Positions 44,668 to 53,103 of a stretch of 64,000 nucleotides of DNA are shown here, piece by piece. The translations under genes were made by a program, and so were the position numbers. The notes under the pieces are model-generated. The model did no database searches and was not told the origin of the DNA. It saw only the letters and a program-made list of their open reading frames with translations. Origin of the DNA: Pseudomonadota bacterium (GTDB lineage Bacteria; Pseudomonadota; Alphaproteobacteria; Rhizobiales; Xanthobacteraceae); the NCBI GenBank assembly GCA_023386885.1, contig JAEWIX010000090.1, positions 79,464 through 143,463 of the forward strand. The letters run 5' to 3'. The first letter of the stretch is position 1. The number at the start of each line of letters is the position of its first letter.

Positions 44668-46104
44668 TCAAGGATTGGCGTTGTTATCAGTGCCGGTCGG
44701 AACCGTTTGTTGCAGACGGAAGCGTTCGATCACGATCACGACGACAAGAACCGCAATCCAGGCCATCCGGGCGCCATAGCGATCATGCGGCCCCGAGATG
44801 ACGCCGCACAGGAATGCATTGCCCAGTAGCGCCAGCACGACTGTTGCCGCAAGCAGGTCGACATCGTCCAGCCGCCGTCGCCAGAGCGCCCGGCCGAGCA
44901 ATACGACCAGCAGCAACATCGAGAGCAGCGCGACCGGGACGTGGACCCAGTTGATCGGGGTGAAGTTGATGTCCCAATGCTGCTGATGGGCAGCACGCAT
45001 CGTCTTGGTCTGCGCTGGAAGGTAGCGTTCGATGATGCCGTAGGTATGCGGAATCCAGCCGTTGGTGCCCTCGCCGGTGGCGACCATACGGAGTTGCGTT
45101 GCGGTGGCCATGAGCGCGGCTTCGATCTGCCAAAGCGGATAGGCGGTCAATGACTTCGCCGCGATGAATTCCATCTCCGCGTCCATGCCCTCGAAGCGGC
45201 CGAGCTTGTTGAAGATACTGTCGTTGCTCCAAAGAAAATCGTCGGCCGTCGCCGGCAGCTCGTTGCGATAGGGACAGAGCTTGAGCTTGATCGTGTCGCA
45301 ATGGTCGTTGAGATAACGCGCGACGATGCCGTCCTGCATCATTCGGCCGAACGTCACGCCGGGTCCGCCCGGCGTCCATGCCAGTTGACCGGACAGCGCG
45401 TAGTTGGCGGCAACCAGCAACACGGCGCTGACGGCAACCGCGAGACTTGCCTGCGTCAGGCCGCGCGCGCTGAGGCGTGGACGAAGCCATGGCAGTAACA
45501 GCCAGCCGGCGGTGCAAAGCCCGAACAGAACGCCGAAGGTCGCGCTGTGGGTTGCTGCCGCAAACGCCGTGAAAGCGAACAGCGCAGCTTTCTCGGCCGA
45601 TGAGAGGCGCTCGCCATGCGCGGCGAGCAAAAACAGCGTCAGCACCGCGAGCCCGGCGAAGATGTCGGTGATCAGCATCGACGCCAGCCATGGCAAGGCC
45701 GTTGTCAGGATCAGGATCAAGGCGATCCTGGCGAGCCGGAGCCGGCGGGCCAATCCCAGGACCCGGAGGGTAAGATGGAGCACCCAGAGCGTCACGACCG
45801 ATTGGAACGCCAGATTGATCCAGAAGTACGAGTGTTCGCCGAAATGAAGATATAGGCCGTAAACCGTGGAACGGCTGGGCACGAGATAGCCCTCATACCA
45901 GCGCGCGAGATAACCGCCGGTATCGTATTGGAGCAGCGGATAGCCGTTCCAGAGCGCGGGAGCGATTAGGAGGACGGCAACGGCGGCTATCGCCAGCAGG
46001 CCGGCCGTGGCCCAGCGCGAGGTCGCGGATGCGCCTGCGGGCAAAATTTGCGTGCGAATGGACGTATCCCCTCTGCTCCCGGCTGGCAGGATGCTTAAAT
46101 CCAT
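44668..46104 (-). CDS. Polytopic membrane protein, possibly GT-C-like
   Basis: A 478-residue protein with roughly 10-11 membrane segments. The first periplasmic loop has a conserved-looking acidic stretch (PLLQYDTGGYLARWYEG), and a large loop lies around residues 245-375. That topology recalls GT-C glycosyltransferases, but no motif confirms it. The ATG at 46104 is used; a TTG upstream is possible. Convergent with the hydrolase gene (18-base gap). Confidence 0.7.
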   Translation of the reverse strand: MDLSILPAGSRGDTSIRTQILPAGASATSRWATAGLLAIAAVAVLLIAPALWNGYPLLQYDTGGYLARWYEGYLVPSRSTVYGLYLHFGEHSYFWINLAFQSVVTLWVLHLTLRVLGLARRLRLARIALILILTTALPWLASMLITDIFAGLAVLTLFLLAAHGERLSSAEKAALFAFTAFAAATHSATFGVLFGLCTAGWLLLPWLRPRLSARGLTQASLAVAVSAVLLVAANYALSGQLAWTPGGPGVTFGRMMQDGIVARYLNDHCDTIKLKLCPYRNELPATADDFLWSNDSIFNKLGRFEGMDAEMEFIAAKSLTAYPLWQIEAALMATATQLRMVATGEGTNGWIPHTYGIIERYLPAQTKTMRAAHQQHWDINFTPINWVHVPVALLSMLLLVVLLGRALWRRRLDDVDLLAATVVLALLGNAFLCGVISGPHDRYGARMAWIAVLVVVIVIERFRLQQTVPTGTDNNANP

Positions 46105-46206
46105 CCGGTCGCCCAATCCATAAATAGTTGCAACTCTTGCAGCCGGGCCAATTGCGCCGGCCGGCCCGCCAACCTATGTCCCGTTAATCTTGGTGAATTG
46201 GAGAGA

Positions 46207-46263
46207 ATTTGCGGGCAAATCGGGGTCGTTTATCGTCTTTTCAGGCAATTTGCTGGCAAAATT
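46207..46263. promoter_or_regulatory. Paired ATTTGC-N2-GCAAA dyads upstream of cysE
   Basis: ATTTGC-GG-GCAAAT (46207-46220) and TTTGC-TG-GCAAA (46249-46260, within AATTTGCTGGCAAAATT) have centres 41 bases apart, close to four helical turns. They lie about 90-140 bases before the cysE start, in the divergent gap with the membrane protein gene. Confidence 0.4.
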
Positions 46264-46347
46264 CGCGCGTCTGCCGCCACGTCAGGCTGCGGACAGGAGC
46301 AGCCGAGATATGTTATAGGCTGGATCACACGGAAGCATGAGAGCCGC

Positions 46348-47175
46348 ATGGTAGTGCATCAAGTTAATCCGCAGAATGCAAAGCTGGCTGCCCTCGATCC
46401 GATCTGGGATCGTGTGCGCAACGAGGCGGAGGATATCGTCCGCCGCGAACCGGAACTGGCTGCGTTCATCTTCAGCACGGTCTTGCATCATGCACGCCTC
46501 GAGGCGGCAGTGGTGCATCGGGTTGCCGAACGGCTCGACCATTCGGCGCTGTCGGGCGACCTGATCCGCCAGACTTTCGATGAAGCGCTGCGGGACGATC
46601 CCGACATCGGCAACGCGTTTCGCGCCGACCTCGTCGCGGTCTACGATCGCGATCCCGCGACCTCGCGGTTTATCGATCCGCTGCTCTACTTCAAGGGGTT
46701 CCATGCCATCCAGACCCATCGGTTGGCGCACTGGCTCTATCAGAAGGGCCGTAAGGATTTTGCTTATTACCTTCAAAGCCGTTCGTCGGCAGTCTTCCAA
46801 ACCGACATCAATCCCGCAGCGAGAATCGGTCGCGGGATTTTCCTCGATCATGCGACCGGATTCGTCGTTGGCGAAACCGCGGTGATCGAGGATGACGTGT
46901 CGATCCTGCACGGCGTGACGCTGGGCGGGACCGGCAAGGAGAACGAAGACCGGCATCCGAAAATCCGCCACGGCGTTCTGATCGGCGCCGGCGCGAAAAT
47001 CCTCGGTAACATTGAGATCGGGCACTGCGCGCGGATCGCCGCGGGCTCCGTTGTGGTCAAGCCGGTGCCTCACAATGTCACGGTCGCTGGCGTGCCTGCG
47101 AAGGTCGTGGGCGAGGCCGGTTGCGCCGAACCGTCGCGCACCATGGATCAGATGCTGCACGCCACCGGGCTTTGA
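46348..47175 (+). CDS. cysE: Serine O-acetyltransferase
   Basis: A 275-residue enzyme that makes O-acetylserine for cysteine synthesis. The N-terminal helical domain (1-150) is followed by a left-handed beta-helix of hexapeptide repeats with DHATGFVVGE, VSILHGVTLGGTG and the HPKIRHGVLIGAGAKILGN segment. The ATG at 46348 gives the normal length; an earlier start at 46198 would add 50 non-matching residues. Confidence 0.95.
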   Translation: MVVHQVNPQNAKLAALDPIWDRVRNEAEDIVRREPELAAFIFSTVLHHARLEAAVVHRVAERLDHSALSGDLIRQTFDEALRDDPDIGNAFRADLVAVYDRDPATSRFIDPLLYFKGFHAIQTHRLAHWLYQKGRKDFAYYLQSRSSAVFQTDINPAARIGRGIFLDHATGFVVGETAVIEDDVSILHGVTLGGTGKENEDRHPKIRHGVLIGAGAKILGNIEIGHCARIAAGSVVVKPVPHNVTVAGVPAKVVGEAGCAEPSRTMDQMLHATGL

Positions 47176-47284
47176 CGTCCGCCGGTTTGTCTGACACGCG
47201 AAGTCGTATAGACATGGTGGTAGCGGTCGGCGGTGTCTCACTGTAGGCAGAGGCCGGTCAGACTTTGTTGTATTGGAGACGCTT

Positions 47285-47503
47285 GTGGACGTTCAGGAAG
47301 TCAGGAAGCTCGACGCATATTTGAAGCGCCTGTTCGGCAATCCGAAAATTCGCGTAGTGCCGCGCCCCAAGAAGGACGACTCCGCCGAGGTTTATATCGG
47401 CGAGGAATTCATCGGCGTGTTGTTCGTCGACGACGAAGATGACGATCGTTCGTTCCAATTCCAGATGGCGATTCTCGAGGACGATCTCGTCGACGAAGAA
47501 TAA
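47285..47503 (+). CDS. DUF3126 family small protein
   Basis: A 72-residue acidic protein (VRKLDAYLKRLFGNPKIRVVPRPKKDDSAEVYIG) that I place in the alphaproteobacterial DUF3126 family. The GTG at 47285 has GGAG six bases upstream; a TTG at 47273 would overlap that site. It follows cysE by about 110 bases. Function unknown. Confidence 0.8.
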   Translation: MDVQEVRKLDAYLKRLFGNPKIRVVPRPKKDDSAEVYIGEEFIGVLFVDDEDDDRSFQFQMAILEDDLVDEE

Positions 47504-47541
47504 GCCGTTCGCACCACCGCCGTTTGTGCGTCTGCGCGGTT

Positions 47542-48261
47542 TTACTCGTGGGCGCTACGCAACCGGATGGTGAGATTATTCATCGCGGTTGCGACATCAC
47601 GCCAATGGACGAGCCATTGGCGTGGAAAGCGGAAGGTCAAATCCGCGCCGTTGATGCGACGCTCTGACAGACATGTTCCGGGCGTTTCGCGGTCGCGTGT
47701 GCAGCGCGCGACGAACTGGCCGTCCTGTGCCTGTGCCAGAAACAGGTCTTCTTGTTCGTAGGGCGTGCCATCGCGGAATGCTTGCAGCGTCAAGCCGTCC
47801 GCGACGGGCGATGATACGGATTCGAGATAACGCGGATAGATGGTTTGCAGGCGCGTGTCCGGAGACATCGCGCCGTGATGCTCGGCGATGGAAAGAAAAA
47901 TCCGCGTGATGGCTTCCTGAGCGCCCTCGGCTGTGTCCGCGCTGACATGCTGCGGCTTTCCAGGCGGACTAAGCGATGGAAATTCGAAACTGAGATCGAC
48001 GCGTTCCTGCGGCCCGGAATGGCGCTGGACCTTTTCGCGAATGGCATTTGCCGGAACATTGAACAATGTGCCGCCGACATTGATCGGAAGGCGCATCGGC
48101 TGTTCGACCGGGGCAGGGCGCCAGGTCGGCCATAGCAGATAGGCAATCAGGGCGACCGCGCTGATGCTGAGCAAACCCGAAAGCAACGCCATGCCGTAGT
48201 AGCGGCCCTGCGACTGTTGCCGGGGACGCGGTGGGTTGGAAGATGACGTGAGTGTTGTCAT
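47542..48261 (-). CDS. Single-pass membrane protein of unknown function
   Basis: A 239-residue protein with a short cytoplasmic N-terminus, one membrane segment (about 24-45) and a periplasmic domain with two cysteines (VARCTRDRETPGTCLSE) that could form a disulfide. A conserved alphaproteobacterial protein as far as I can tell, without a named domain. A 7-1-7 palindrome (TCGGCCA-T-TGGCCGA, 48288-48302) lies just upstream. Confidence 0.7.
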   Translation of the reverse strand: MTTLTSSSNPPRPRQQSQGRYYGMALLSGLLSISAVALIAYLLWPTWRPAPVEQPMRLPINVGGTLFNVPANAIREKVQRHSGPQERVDLSFEFPSLSPPGKPQHVSADTAEGAQEAITRIFLSIAEHHGAMSPDTRLQTIYPRYLESVSSPVADGLTLQAFRDGTPYEQEDLFLAQAQDGQFVARCTRDRETPGTCLSERRINGADLTFRFPRQWLVHWRDVATAMNNLTIRLRSAHE

Positions 48262-48474
48262 GGACAACCGGGACCTTGCTTCATCGCTCGGCCATTGGCC
48301 GAATCACGTCCCAATATGCCATGGCGGTGCACAGATGCAGCGACGCCGACGTACAAATTTACATTTCAATTGCTCGCGGTTCCGATGCCGTCGTTAACCT
48401 TTTCTTAAGGATAAAGTGGCGGCCGGAGCCCGATTTTGCGATGCATGATGCGCCATTGATCGGGAAGGGGCGCC

Positions 48475-48804
48475 ATGTCTCCGGATGCATTGAATTCGTT
48501 GTTTTCGCTGCTGATCGGATTTGCGCTCGCCGGAGCGCTGGTGAGTGGTTATCAGGCTTTCGTGCAGCGTCCCGCCGGATTTGGACTGTTGCAGCAGGAG
48601 GCAGTCACCAGTTCGTTCATCGCGGTGCCGTTTCTGGTGTTCGCAGCGCCTTTCATCATCATGCGCAATACGATCCGCGGCCGTGAGGTGGAGCGGCGGC
48701 GCATCGAGTTCGTGATGATGGCGACCGTGCTCTCCGGATTCTGGAGCCTGATGTCGGGCACCTTCGTTGTGATGACACTGCGCGCGATGGGTGTGCTTGC
48801 CTGA
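48475..48804 (+). CDS. Small three-TM membrane protein of unknown function
   Basis: A 109-residue protein with three hydrophobic segments (about 8-28, 45-63 and 80-104) and a basic loop RGREVERRR between the second and third. AGGGGC-type ribosome site just before the ATG. It precedes the carbonic anhydrase gene in the same direction. No function assigned. Confidence 0.7.
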   Translation: MSPDALNSLFSLLIGFALAGALVSGYQAFVQRPAGFGLLQQEAVTSSFIAVPFLVFAAPFIIMRNTIRGREVERRRIEFVMMATVLSGFWSLMSGTFVVMTLRAMGVLA

Positions 48805-48892
48805 CGTCGATCGGGTCAATGATGCGATTGTGCATCGGCGGCGCATTGACGTAGCATCGGCGGCATCCCGCATTTCCCAATCAGGATAACCT

Positions 48893-49423
48893 ATGGCGAT
48901 TTACGAACTTGACGGACAGGCGCCCGAACTTCCCGCTGATGGCGACTGCTTCGTCGCCGACACCGCAACGGTCGCGGGCAAGATCCGAATGCACAAGGGA
49001 TCGAGCATCTGGTTTGGAGCCGTTCTGCGTGGCGACAACGAGTGGATTGAACTGGGTGAGAATTCCAACATCCAGGACAATTGCACCTGTCATACCGATC
49101 CCGGTTTCCCGCTGACCATCGGCAAGAACTGCACCATCGGGCACAATGTCATCCTCCACGGCTGCACGATCGAGGATGGTGCGCTGATCGGTATGGGGGC
49201 GATCGTGATGAATGGCGCACGCATTCGGAGCGGCTGCGTCGTCGGCGCCGGTGCCGTCATCACCGAGGGCAAGGAATTTCCGGAGCGGTCGCTGATCATT
49301 GGTGCGCCGGCACGTGCGATCCGTACGCTCGAGCCAGCGCAGGTGGAAGCCATGACGCGCGGTGCCGGCTTCTATGTCGCCAATGGCGCACGCTTCAAGA
49401 AGGGCCTGCGCAAAATCGGCTGA
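48893..49423 (+). CDS. Gamma-class carbonic anhydrase family protein
   Basis: A 176-residue left-handed beta-helix protein. The three zinc-ligand histidines H67 (NCTCHTD), H84 and H89 (IGHNVILHG) are conserved, as are the hexapeptide turns. Related proteins reversibly hydrate CO2 or act as structural acyltransferase-like subunits (YrdA/CaiE group). Activity is plausible but not certain for this subgroup. Confidence 0.9.
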   Translation: MAIYELDGQAPELPADGDCFVADTATVAGKIRMHKGSSIWFGAVLRGDNEWIELGENSNIQDNCTCHTDPGFPLTIGKNCTIGHNVILHGCTIEDGALIGMGAIVMNGARIRSGCVVGAGAVITEGKEFPERSLIIGAPARAIRTLEPAQVEAMTRGAGFYVANGARFKKGLRKIG

Positions 49424-49460
49424 TCGCCGTTTCGTCGCGGCAACTTCATCATTCCCATCG

Positions 49461-49499
49461 CAAAAAGTTGCGGCCAGCCTTTGGGGGAAGGCTGGCCGC
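49461..49499 (-). terminator. Rho-independent terminator of the LapG-like gene
   Basis: GCGGCCAGCCTT and AAGGCTGGCCGC form a 12-bp stem (49470-49499) around TGGGGG. Leftward it is followed by AACTTTTTG. It lies about 60 bases after the stop at 49560 and also separates the convergent carbonic anhydrase gene. Confidence 0.85.
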
Positions 49500-49518
49500 G
49501 CGCCATCCGGTCTTGGAC

Positions 49519-49552
49519 GGGGAGGGGTGGGGGACGACCGGGTCGCGTAGCT
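49519..49552. repeat. G-rich intergenic element, copy 1
   Basis: GGGGAGGGGTGGGGGAC (49519-49535), then GACCGGG, then TCGCGTAGC. A second copy at 52164-52190 shares 16 of 17 bases of the first part and the TCGCGTAGC end. Four G runs make a G-quadruplex possible on the rightward strand. Confidence 0.55.
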
Positions 49553-49559
49553 CCTCGAC

Positions 49560-50177
49560 TTAACGCGCGCTCGCGGTGGCGACCGCGGAGTTCGGTTGGC
49601 CAAGCGAAACCCACACGTTGGGATCGCTCTGAGACTGCCGCTTGATGAAGCGGTAGCCCGTCTCGGTCCAGGCGACGACTTCCTCGTTCTGATTGTCGAG
49701 GATGAATTCGCCCTTGTTCGATTTCACGGTAAGCACAGCGTGGCCTTCACCCTTCTTGTCACGCACCACCGTGATGAGCAGGGCTTCGCGCGGCCAACCC
49801 GCATCGATCAGCATCTTGCGCTTGAGCAGCACGTAATCTTCACAGTCGCCGTAGCCATCGGTCGGCAGAGACCATTTCTCGACAACGCCCCAATGCTCCA
49901 TATCGGTCATCGGCTTGATGTTGTCGTTGACCCAGCGATTGACGCGCAGCAGATCCTTCCAGGCGGACTGCGACATGACGATATCGCGAGCCTGTGTCGC
50001 GCTGCCCCGGCATTCGCCCGGACTCTCGGCGCAGAATTCGACCCAGCCGATCGGCGAGCGTGCAGTGTCACCAAGACTTGCGTATTGAACCCGCTCGCTG
50101 CCGGCATGCGCGGCTGCTGTAAATCCGATCAGGACGGCGGCAATCGCCAGTCCTTTCCCCAATCCCCGTTTAAACAT
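49560..50177 (-). CDS. LapG-like transglutaminase-fold cysteine protease
   Basis: A 205-residue periplasmic protein with a signal peptide (1-25, AHA). The bacterial transglutaminase-like cysteine proteinase triad is visible: C112 in GDCEDY, H146 in GEGHAVL and D161 in LDNQ. LapG, the best known member, cuts surface adhesins when cyclic-di-GMP falls. A PilZ gene, a PAS gene and a diguanylate cyclase lie just upstream, but no LapD-type receptor is in the window, so the LapG role is inferred. Confidence 0.85.
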   Translation of the reverse strand: MFKRGLGKGLAIAAVLIGFTAAAHAGSERVQYASLGDTARSPIGWVEFCAESPGECRGSATQARDIVMSQSAWKDLLRVNRWVNDNIKPMTDMEHWGVVEKWSLPTDGYGDCEDYVLLKRKMLIDAGWPREALLITVVRDKKGEGHAVLTVKSNKGEFILDNQNEEVVAWTETGYRFIKRQSQSDPNVWVSLGQPNSAVATASAR

Positions 50178-50498
50178 TGTGGCCCCCGTTTCTTGTTGGG
50201 ACCACTATTCGCACAAAGGATTTGCAGCGCGGCTAAGTCGCTGAAGTACAATTGAGATGAATGCAAATCAATACTTTGGAAAATTCGATCTGTACTTGAA
50301 TTGAGTTTGTCTCAAATTTTATCGATCTGCATTTGATTCAAATTTTATCCATTAACCCGCGAACTGCTGCAAATCCGCAGGCGCGCGCTAACCTCGCACC
50401 GCTGCGTTAACGAGATTATTGGGGGTGAAATCATAGCTTCGCCCATGGCTGGGCGAGCTTGAGCGCATCGATGGAGGGGATTTGGGCGGTCCGCGCGT
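50178..50498. promoter_or_regulatory. A/T-rich upstream region with direct repeats
   Basis: A 321-base gap, much richer in A/T than its surroundings. TCAAATTTTATC occurs exactly at 50312-50323 and 50338-50349; TCGATCTGYAYTTGA occurs at 50285-50299 and 50322-50336. A hairpin (AGCT-T-CGCCCA, TGGC, TGGGCG-AGCT) at 50435-50459 lies just past the PilZ stop. The repeats are within 175 bases of the LapG-like start and may be regulator sites. Confidence 0.4.
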
Positions 50499-51113
50499 TT
50501 ACCGGGCGGTGACGCTATCTTCTAGAGTTTCCGCAAGCTGCTCGTGAAGGAATTCGAGCGCGAAGCCTTCGTCGAGGTGGCGGACAATGCGCGCCTGCAC
50601 CTGACCGAGCGAAACCAGCGACTTCACCGGCGGTCGATATTCCGCCGCGACCGCCGCACCCGACAACGACAGGTCGATGATCCGGCAGGTCATCCGTTTC
50701 CCGTCTTCCATCGTGAGAATCGCGATGGGATTGCGGGGCACGACGCGATCGTGCCGGCGATCCTCGGGAAGATTGAGGATGTCGCGATTGGCAAGCCACG
50801 TCAGTTGCGCGGCGAGTTTGTCGCGCTTGCGCGGCGTAGCGCCGACACTCATCGCAAAGCCATTGTCGATGATGCGGGTGATCTTGCCTTCCACCCGGCC
50901 GATGTGATCGAGGTAGGCGATGACGCGATCGCCGACATTGCCGATCCCCGGCGCCAGCATCGCTACGCCGCCGGGCGACATGTTGATCACTTGGCACGGA
51001 TATTCACGCCGGTCCGGTAGCATATAGCGGCCGAGCAGGTGAACCTTCACCCGCTGAAAACGCCGGCGCTCTTGGGCGACCGGATGCTCGGACTGTTTTT
51101 GCGCGAAAGCCAT
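50499..51113 (-). CDS. Protein with two PilZ domains
   Basis: A 204-residue cytoplasmic protein. The first PilZ domain starts at RRRFQRVKV with the second motif NMSPGGVAML; the second begins at RRHDRVVPR with DLSLSGAAVA. The first matches the RxxxR...(D/N)xSxxG cyclic-di-GMP binding pattern; the second has RRHDR and DLSLSG. ATG at 51113 used; a GTG four codons upstream is possible. Probable cyclic-di-GMP effector. Confidence 0.88.
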   Translation of the reverse strand: MAFAQKQSEHPVAQERRRFQRVKVHLLGRYMLPDRREYPCQVINMSPGGVAMLAPGIGNVGDRVIAYLDHIGRVEGKITRIIDNGFAMSVGATPRKRDKLAAQLTWLANRDILNLPEDRRHDRVVPRNPIAILTMEDGKRMTCRIIDLSLSGAAVAAEYRPPVKSLVSLGQVQARIVRHLDEGFALEFLHEQLAETLEDSVTAR

Positions 51114-51236
51114 ACTGAACTGCACCGGGTGGGCCGGGTCACGGGTATGGATAAACCCTACGGTGCTCAGGGTTAACGCGGCGTTACGTTGAGGCTCTGG
51201 GTGCCGAAAGACAGCGTGGCGGACGATTGATCCTGT

Positions 51237-51794
51237 TCAGACCAGACCTTCATAGACCATGAGCCCGCGCGCCAATGCCAGCTTTCTAAGAACGCGCGGC
51301 GCAAATCGCTGTGGCGGGTGTCCCATGTAGCGCCACGACGTCAACGTCAGCCCGGTAAGAGCGTGGCAGTCGTCGACGAATGGCACGAGCAGCCCGGTCA
51401 GGCTGATTGGCATATGGGCACGCGTGTTGAAGGGCAACAGCAGCAGTTCGAGCGGGATGGGTCGTCCCTCGGAGGTGCGCGCGGTCACGCCGACGACGGC
51501 GGCCAGCTTGTCCGCGGTGACGGCACCAAGAATGTCTTCGATGTCGATCCGGCTTGTCGACTCGAACAGCCCGGCGAACTCCTTTCCCTTGAGATCCTCG
51601 CCGAGCAGGGCGCAAACGCGCGTTCCAGCCACCCGGAACGGGTATCCGGCGTCAGGCTCATAGGACAGCACGAAGATGTCGCCCAGCAGTTCACGAACCG
51701 GACCCGGCTCCAGTTCGCTGCGGTCCGGAGCTGCGTTCAGGCCGCGCTTTTCATCCCAATAGGCGAAGAACTCGCGACTTGCTGGATGTTTCAT
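51237..51794 (-). CDS. PAS_5 (DUF1457) single-domain PAS protein
   Basis: A 185-residue protein matching the PAS_5 family (FFAYWDEKRG start, then PDRSELEPGPVRELLGDIFVL and RVAGTRVCALLGEDLKG). No output domain. Caulobacter MopJ belongs to this family and affects cell-cycle and motility signalling. It sits between the PilZ protein and the diguanylate cyclase. Confidence 0.82.
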   Translation of the reverse strand: MKHPASREFFAYWDEKRGLNAAPDRSELEPGPVRELLGDIFVLSYEPDAGYPFRVAGTRVCALLGEDLKGKEFAGLFESTSRIDIEDILGAVTADKLAAVVGVTARTSEGRPIPLELLLLPFNTRAHMPISLTGLLVPFVDDCHALTGLTLTSWRYMGHPPQRFAPRVLRKLALARGLMVYEGLV

Positions 51795-52205
51795 GACTCG
51801 AACCTGACCAGCGGTCGACCCCGATGGGACAGAGTTGTCCCGTCTTCATGCACCGCCGATCCCCTTTCATGTTGTTGCAGGGGAGGTCGTGCAGCGTCCA
51901 TGCCCGGATGCGGTTTCCACCGGACTTTGCGTCGTTAAGGTTAAATTCACCATGAATTTTAAGGCATCGGTAACCAGCACCGGGAGCCGCCCCGCGTTAA
52001 CGCTAGATTCACTATCAGCTTGGGGCTTCCGGAAAACGCGGTAGTATCAGTTTGCTCCAAGACGTGAAGGAAACTCCGGGTTTGGATTGTCGCGGGCTTC
52101 TCCAAGGGCCGGCGAAGGCGATCCCGGCAGGGTGGTTGAGAACAAAAGATCGGCTTGTAACGCGGGGAGGGGCGGGGGACCTCGCGTAGCAGGACCGGCA
52201 CAGGC
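51795..52205. other. Long intergenic region with dyad and second G-rich element
   Basis: A 535-base gap between two leftward genes. It holds an inverted repeat AAATTC-ACCAT-GAATTT (51943-51959) among several TTAA tetramers, about 150 bases upstream of the PAS_5 start, and the second G-rich copy (52164-52190). The stretch 52045-52238 has no convincing reading frame yet ends in an intrinsic terminator, so a rightward small RNA is possible. Confidence 0.4.
52164..52190. repeat. G-rich intergenic element, copy 2
   Basis: GGGGAGGGGCGGGGGAC followed by CTCGCGTAGC. Compared with copy 1 it has one substitution and lacks a short GACCGGG segment. ACGCGGGG (52160-52167) and CCTCGCGT can pair to enclose the G runs. 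Confidence 0.55.
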
Positions 52206-52240
52206 AAAAAGGCAGCGTTTCTCAGGCGCTGCCTTTTTCT
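52206..52240. terminator. Bidirectional intrinsic terminator
   Basis: AAAAAGGCAGCG (52206-52217) pairs with CGCTGCCTTTTT (52227-52238) around TTTCTCAGG, giving T tracts in both directions. Leftward it would stop the diguanylate cyclase transcript 90 bases after its stop codon. Rightward, with the longer tract TTTTTCTTTT, it would end an unidentified transcript. Confidence 0.8.
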
Positions 52241-52329
52241 TTTGAGTGGCGGCGATCGGTGATGTTCAGGAACTGGATCAGCTTCGCGGGCTTTCGAATC
52301 CCGGAGGGGTCTCGACCTGAGACTCGCGC

Positions 52330-53103
52330 CTATGCGGCCCTTGGCATGACGCGATTACGTCCCTGTTTCTTCGCCTGATACAATTGCTGGTCTGCCGACG
52401 ACAGCATCTGGTCGAAGACTTTGGGATTCCGGCCGTCGCTTGTCGTCGCAATCCCAATGCTGATGGTCAGCGGGCAGGGACAGTTCGGCAGCCGTATCGC
52501 CTCGACGGTTGCACGCAAATCCTCGGCGACGCGCCAGGCTCCTTCCGCATTGCTGCCGTCGAGAAGCGCGAGAAACTCTTCGCCGCCCCATCGTCCGAAC
52601 AGGTCGATGTTGCGCAAGCGCGATCGACACGCCGCAGCCACCGCCATGATCGCTTCATCGCCGACGGTATGACCGCAGGTGTCGTTGATCGATTTGAAGT
52701 GATCGATATCGATCAGCAAAAGACTCAACGGCCGAGGTTCTCGGGCGGTACTGGATAGAACCATCGCGGTATGGTCGAGCAGATAGCGGCGGTTCGCGAT
52801 TCCTGTCAGCAGGTCCGTCGTTGCAGCCTTGTGAAGGGCTTCCTGGGTTTCCTTGAGGCGATGAGCTAACGACAGGCACGTGTAGGCGACAATGGGTGAA
52901 ATGATAAGGGGCGCGAGGATTGCGGCAACGATCCATTCGCGAAACGACTCGCCATTGTTGCTGATGGAATAGATCGCGTAGCAAATCAGGACCGAGCAGA
53001 GGACCGAGAACGCGACGGCTAACGCTAATCCTCTCGCAATGCCGATGCGCAGGAACCAGGAGTAGGTCGCGTCGATCCCAATGGGTGATAGTCTTGAAGA
53101 CAT
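52330..53103 (-). CDS. Membrane-bound diguanylate cyclase (GGDEF)
   Basis: A 257-residue protein: two membrane segments (about 20-48 and 58-82), then a GGDEF domain (about 95-255). The active motif is GGEEF in RWGGEEFLAL, and RNID five residues before it is an inhibitory I-site (RxxD). It should make cyclic-di-GMP with product inhibition. No sensory domain beyond the short membrane part. Confidence 0.92.
   Translation of the reverse strand: MSSRLSPIGIDATYSWFLRIGIARGLALAVAFSVLCSVLICYAIYSISNNGESFREWIVAAILAPLIISPIVAYTCLSLAHRLKETQEALHKAATTDLLTGIANRRYLLDHTAMVLSSTAREPRPLSLLLIDIDHFKSINDTCGHTVGDEAIMAVAAACRSRLRNIDLFGRWGGEEFLALLDGSNAEGAWRVAEDLRATVEAIRLPNCPCPLTISIGIATTSDGRNPKVFDQMLSSADQQLYQAKKQGRNRVMPRAA

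Noticed and set aside
51935..51962. Three TTAA tetramers suggesting a CtrA site
   Set aside because: None of the pairs has the TTAA-N7-TTAA spacing.
52066..52080. GAAGGAAACTCCGGG resembling the start of RNase P RNA
   Set aside because: The conserved partner segments of RNase P RNA are not found downstream and the space to the terminator is too short.
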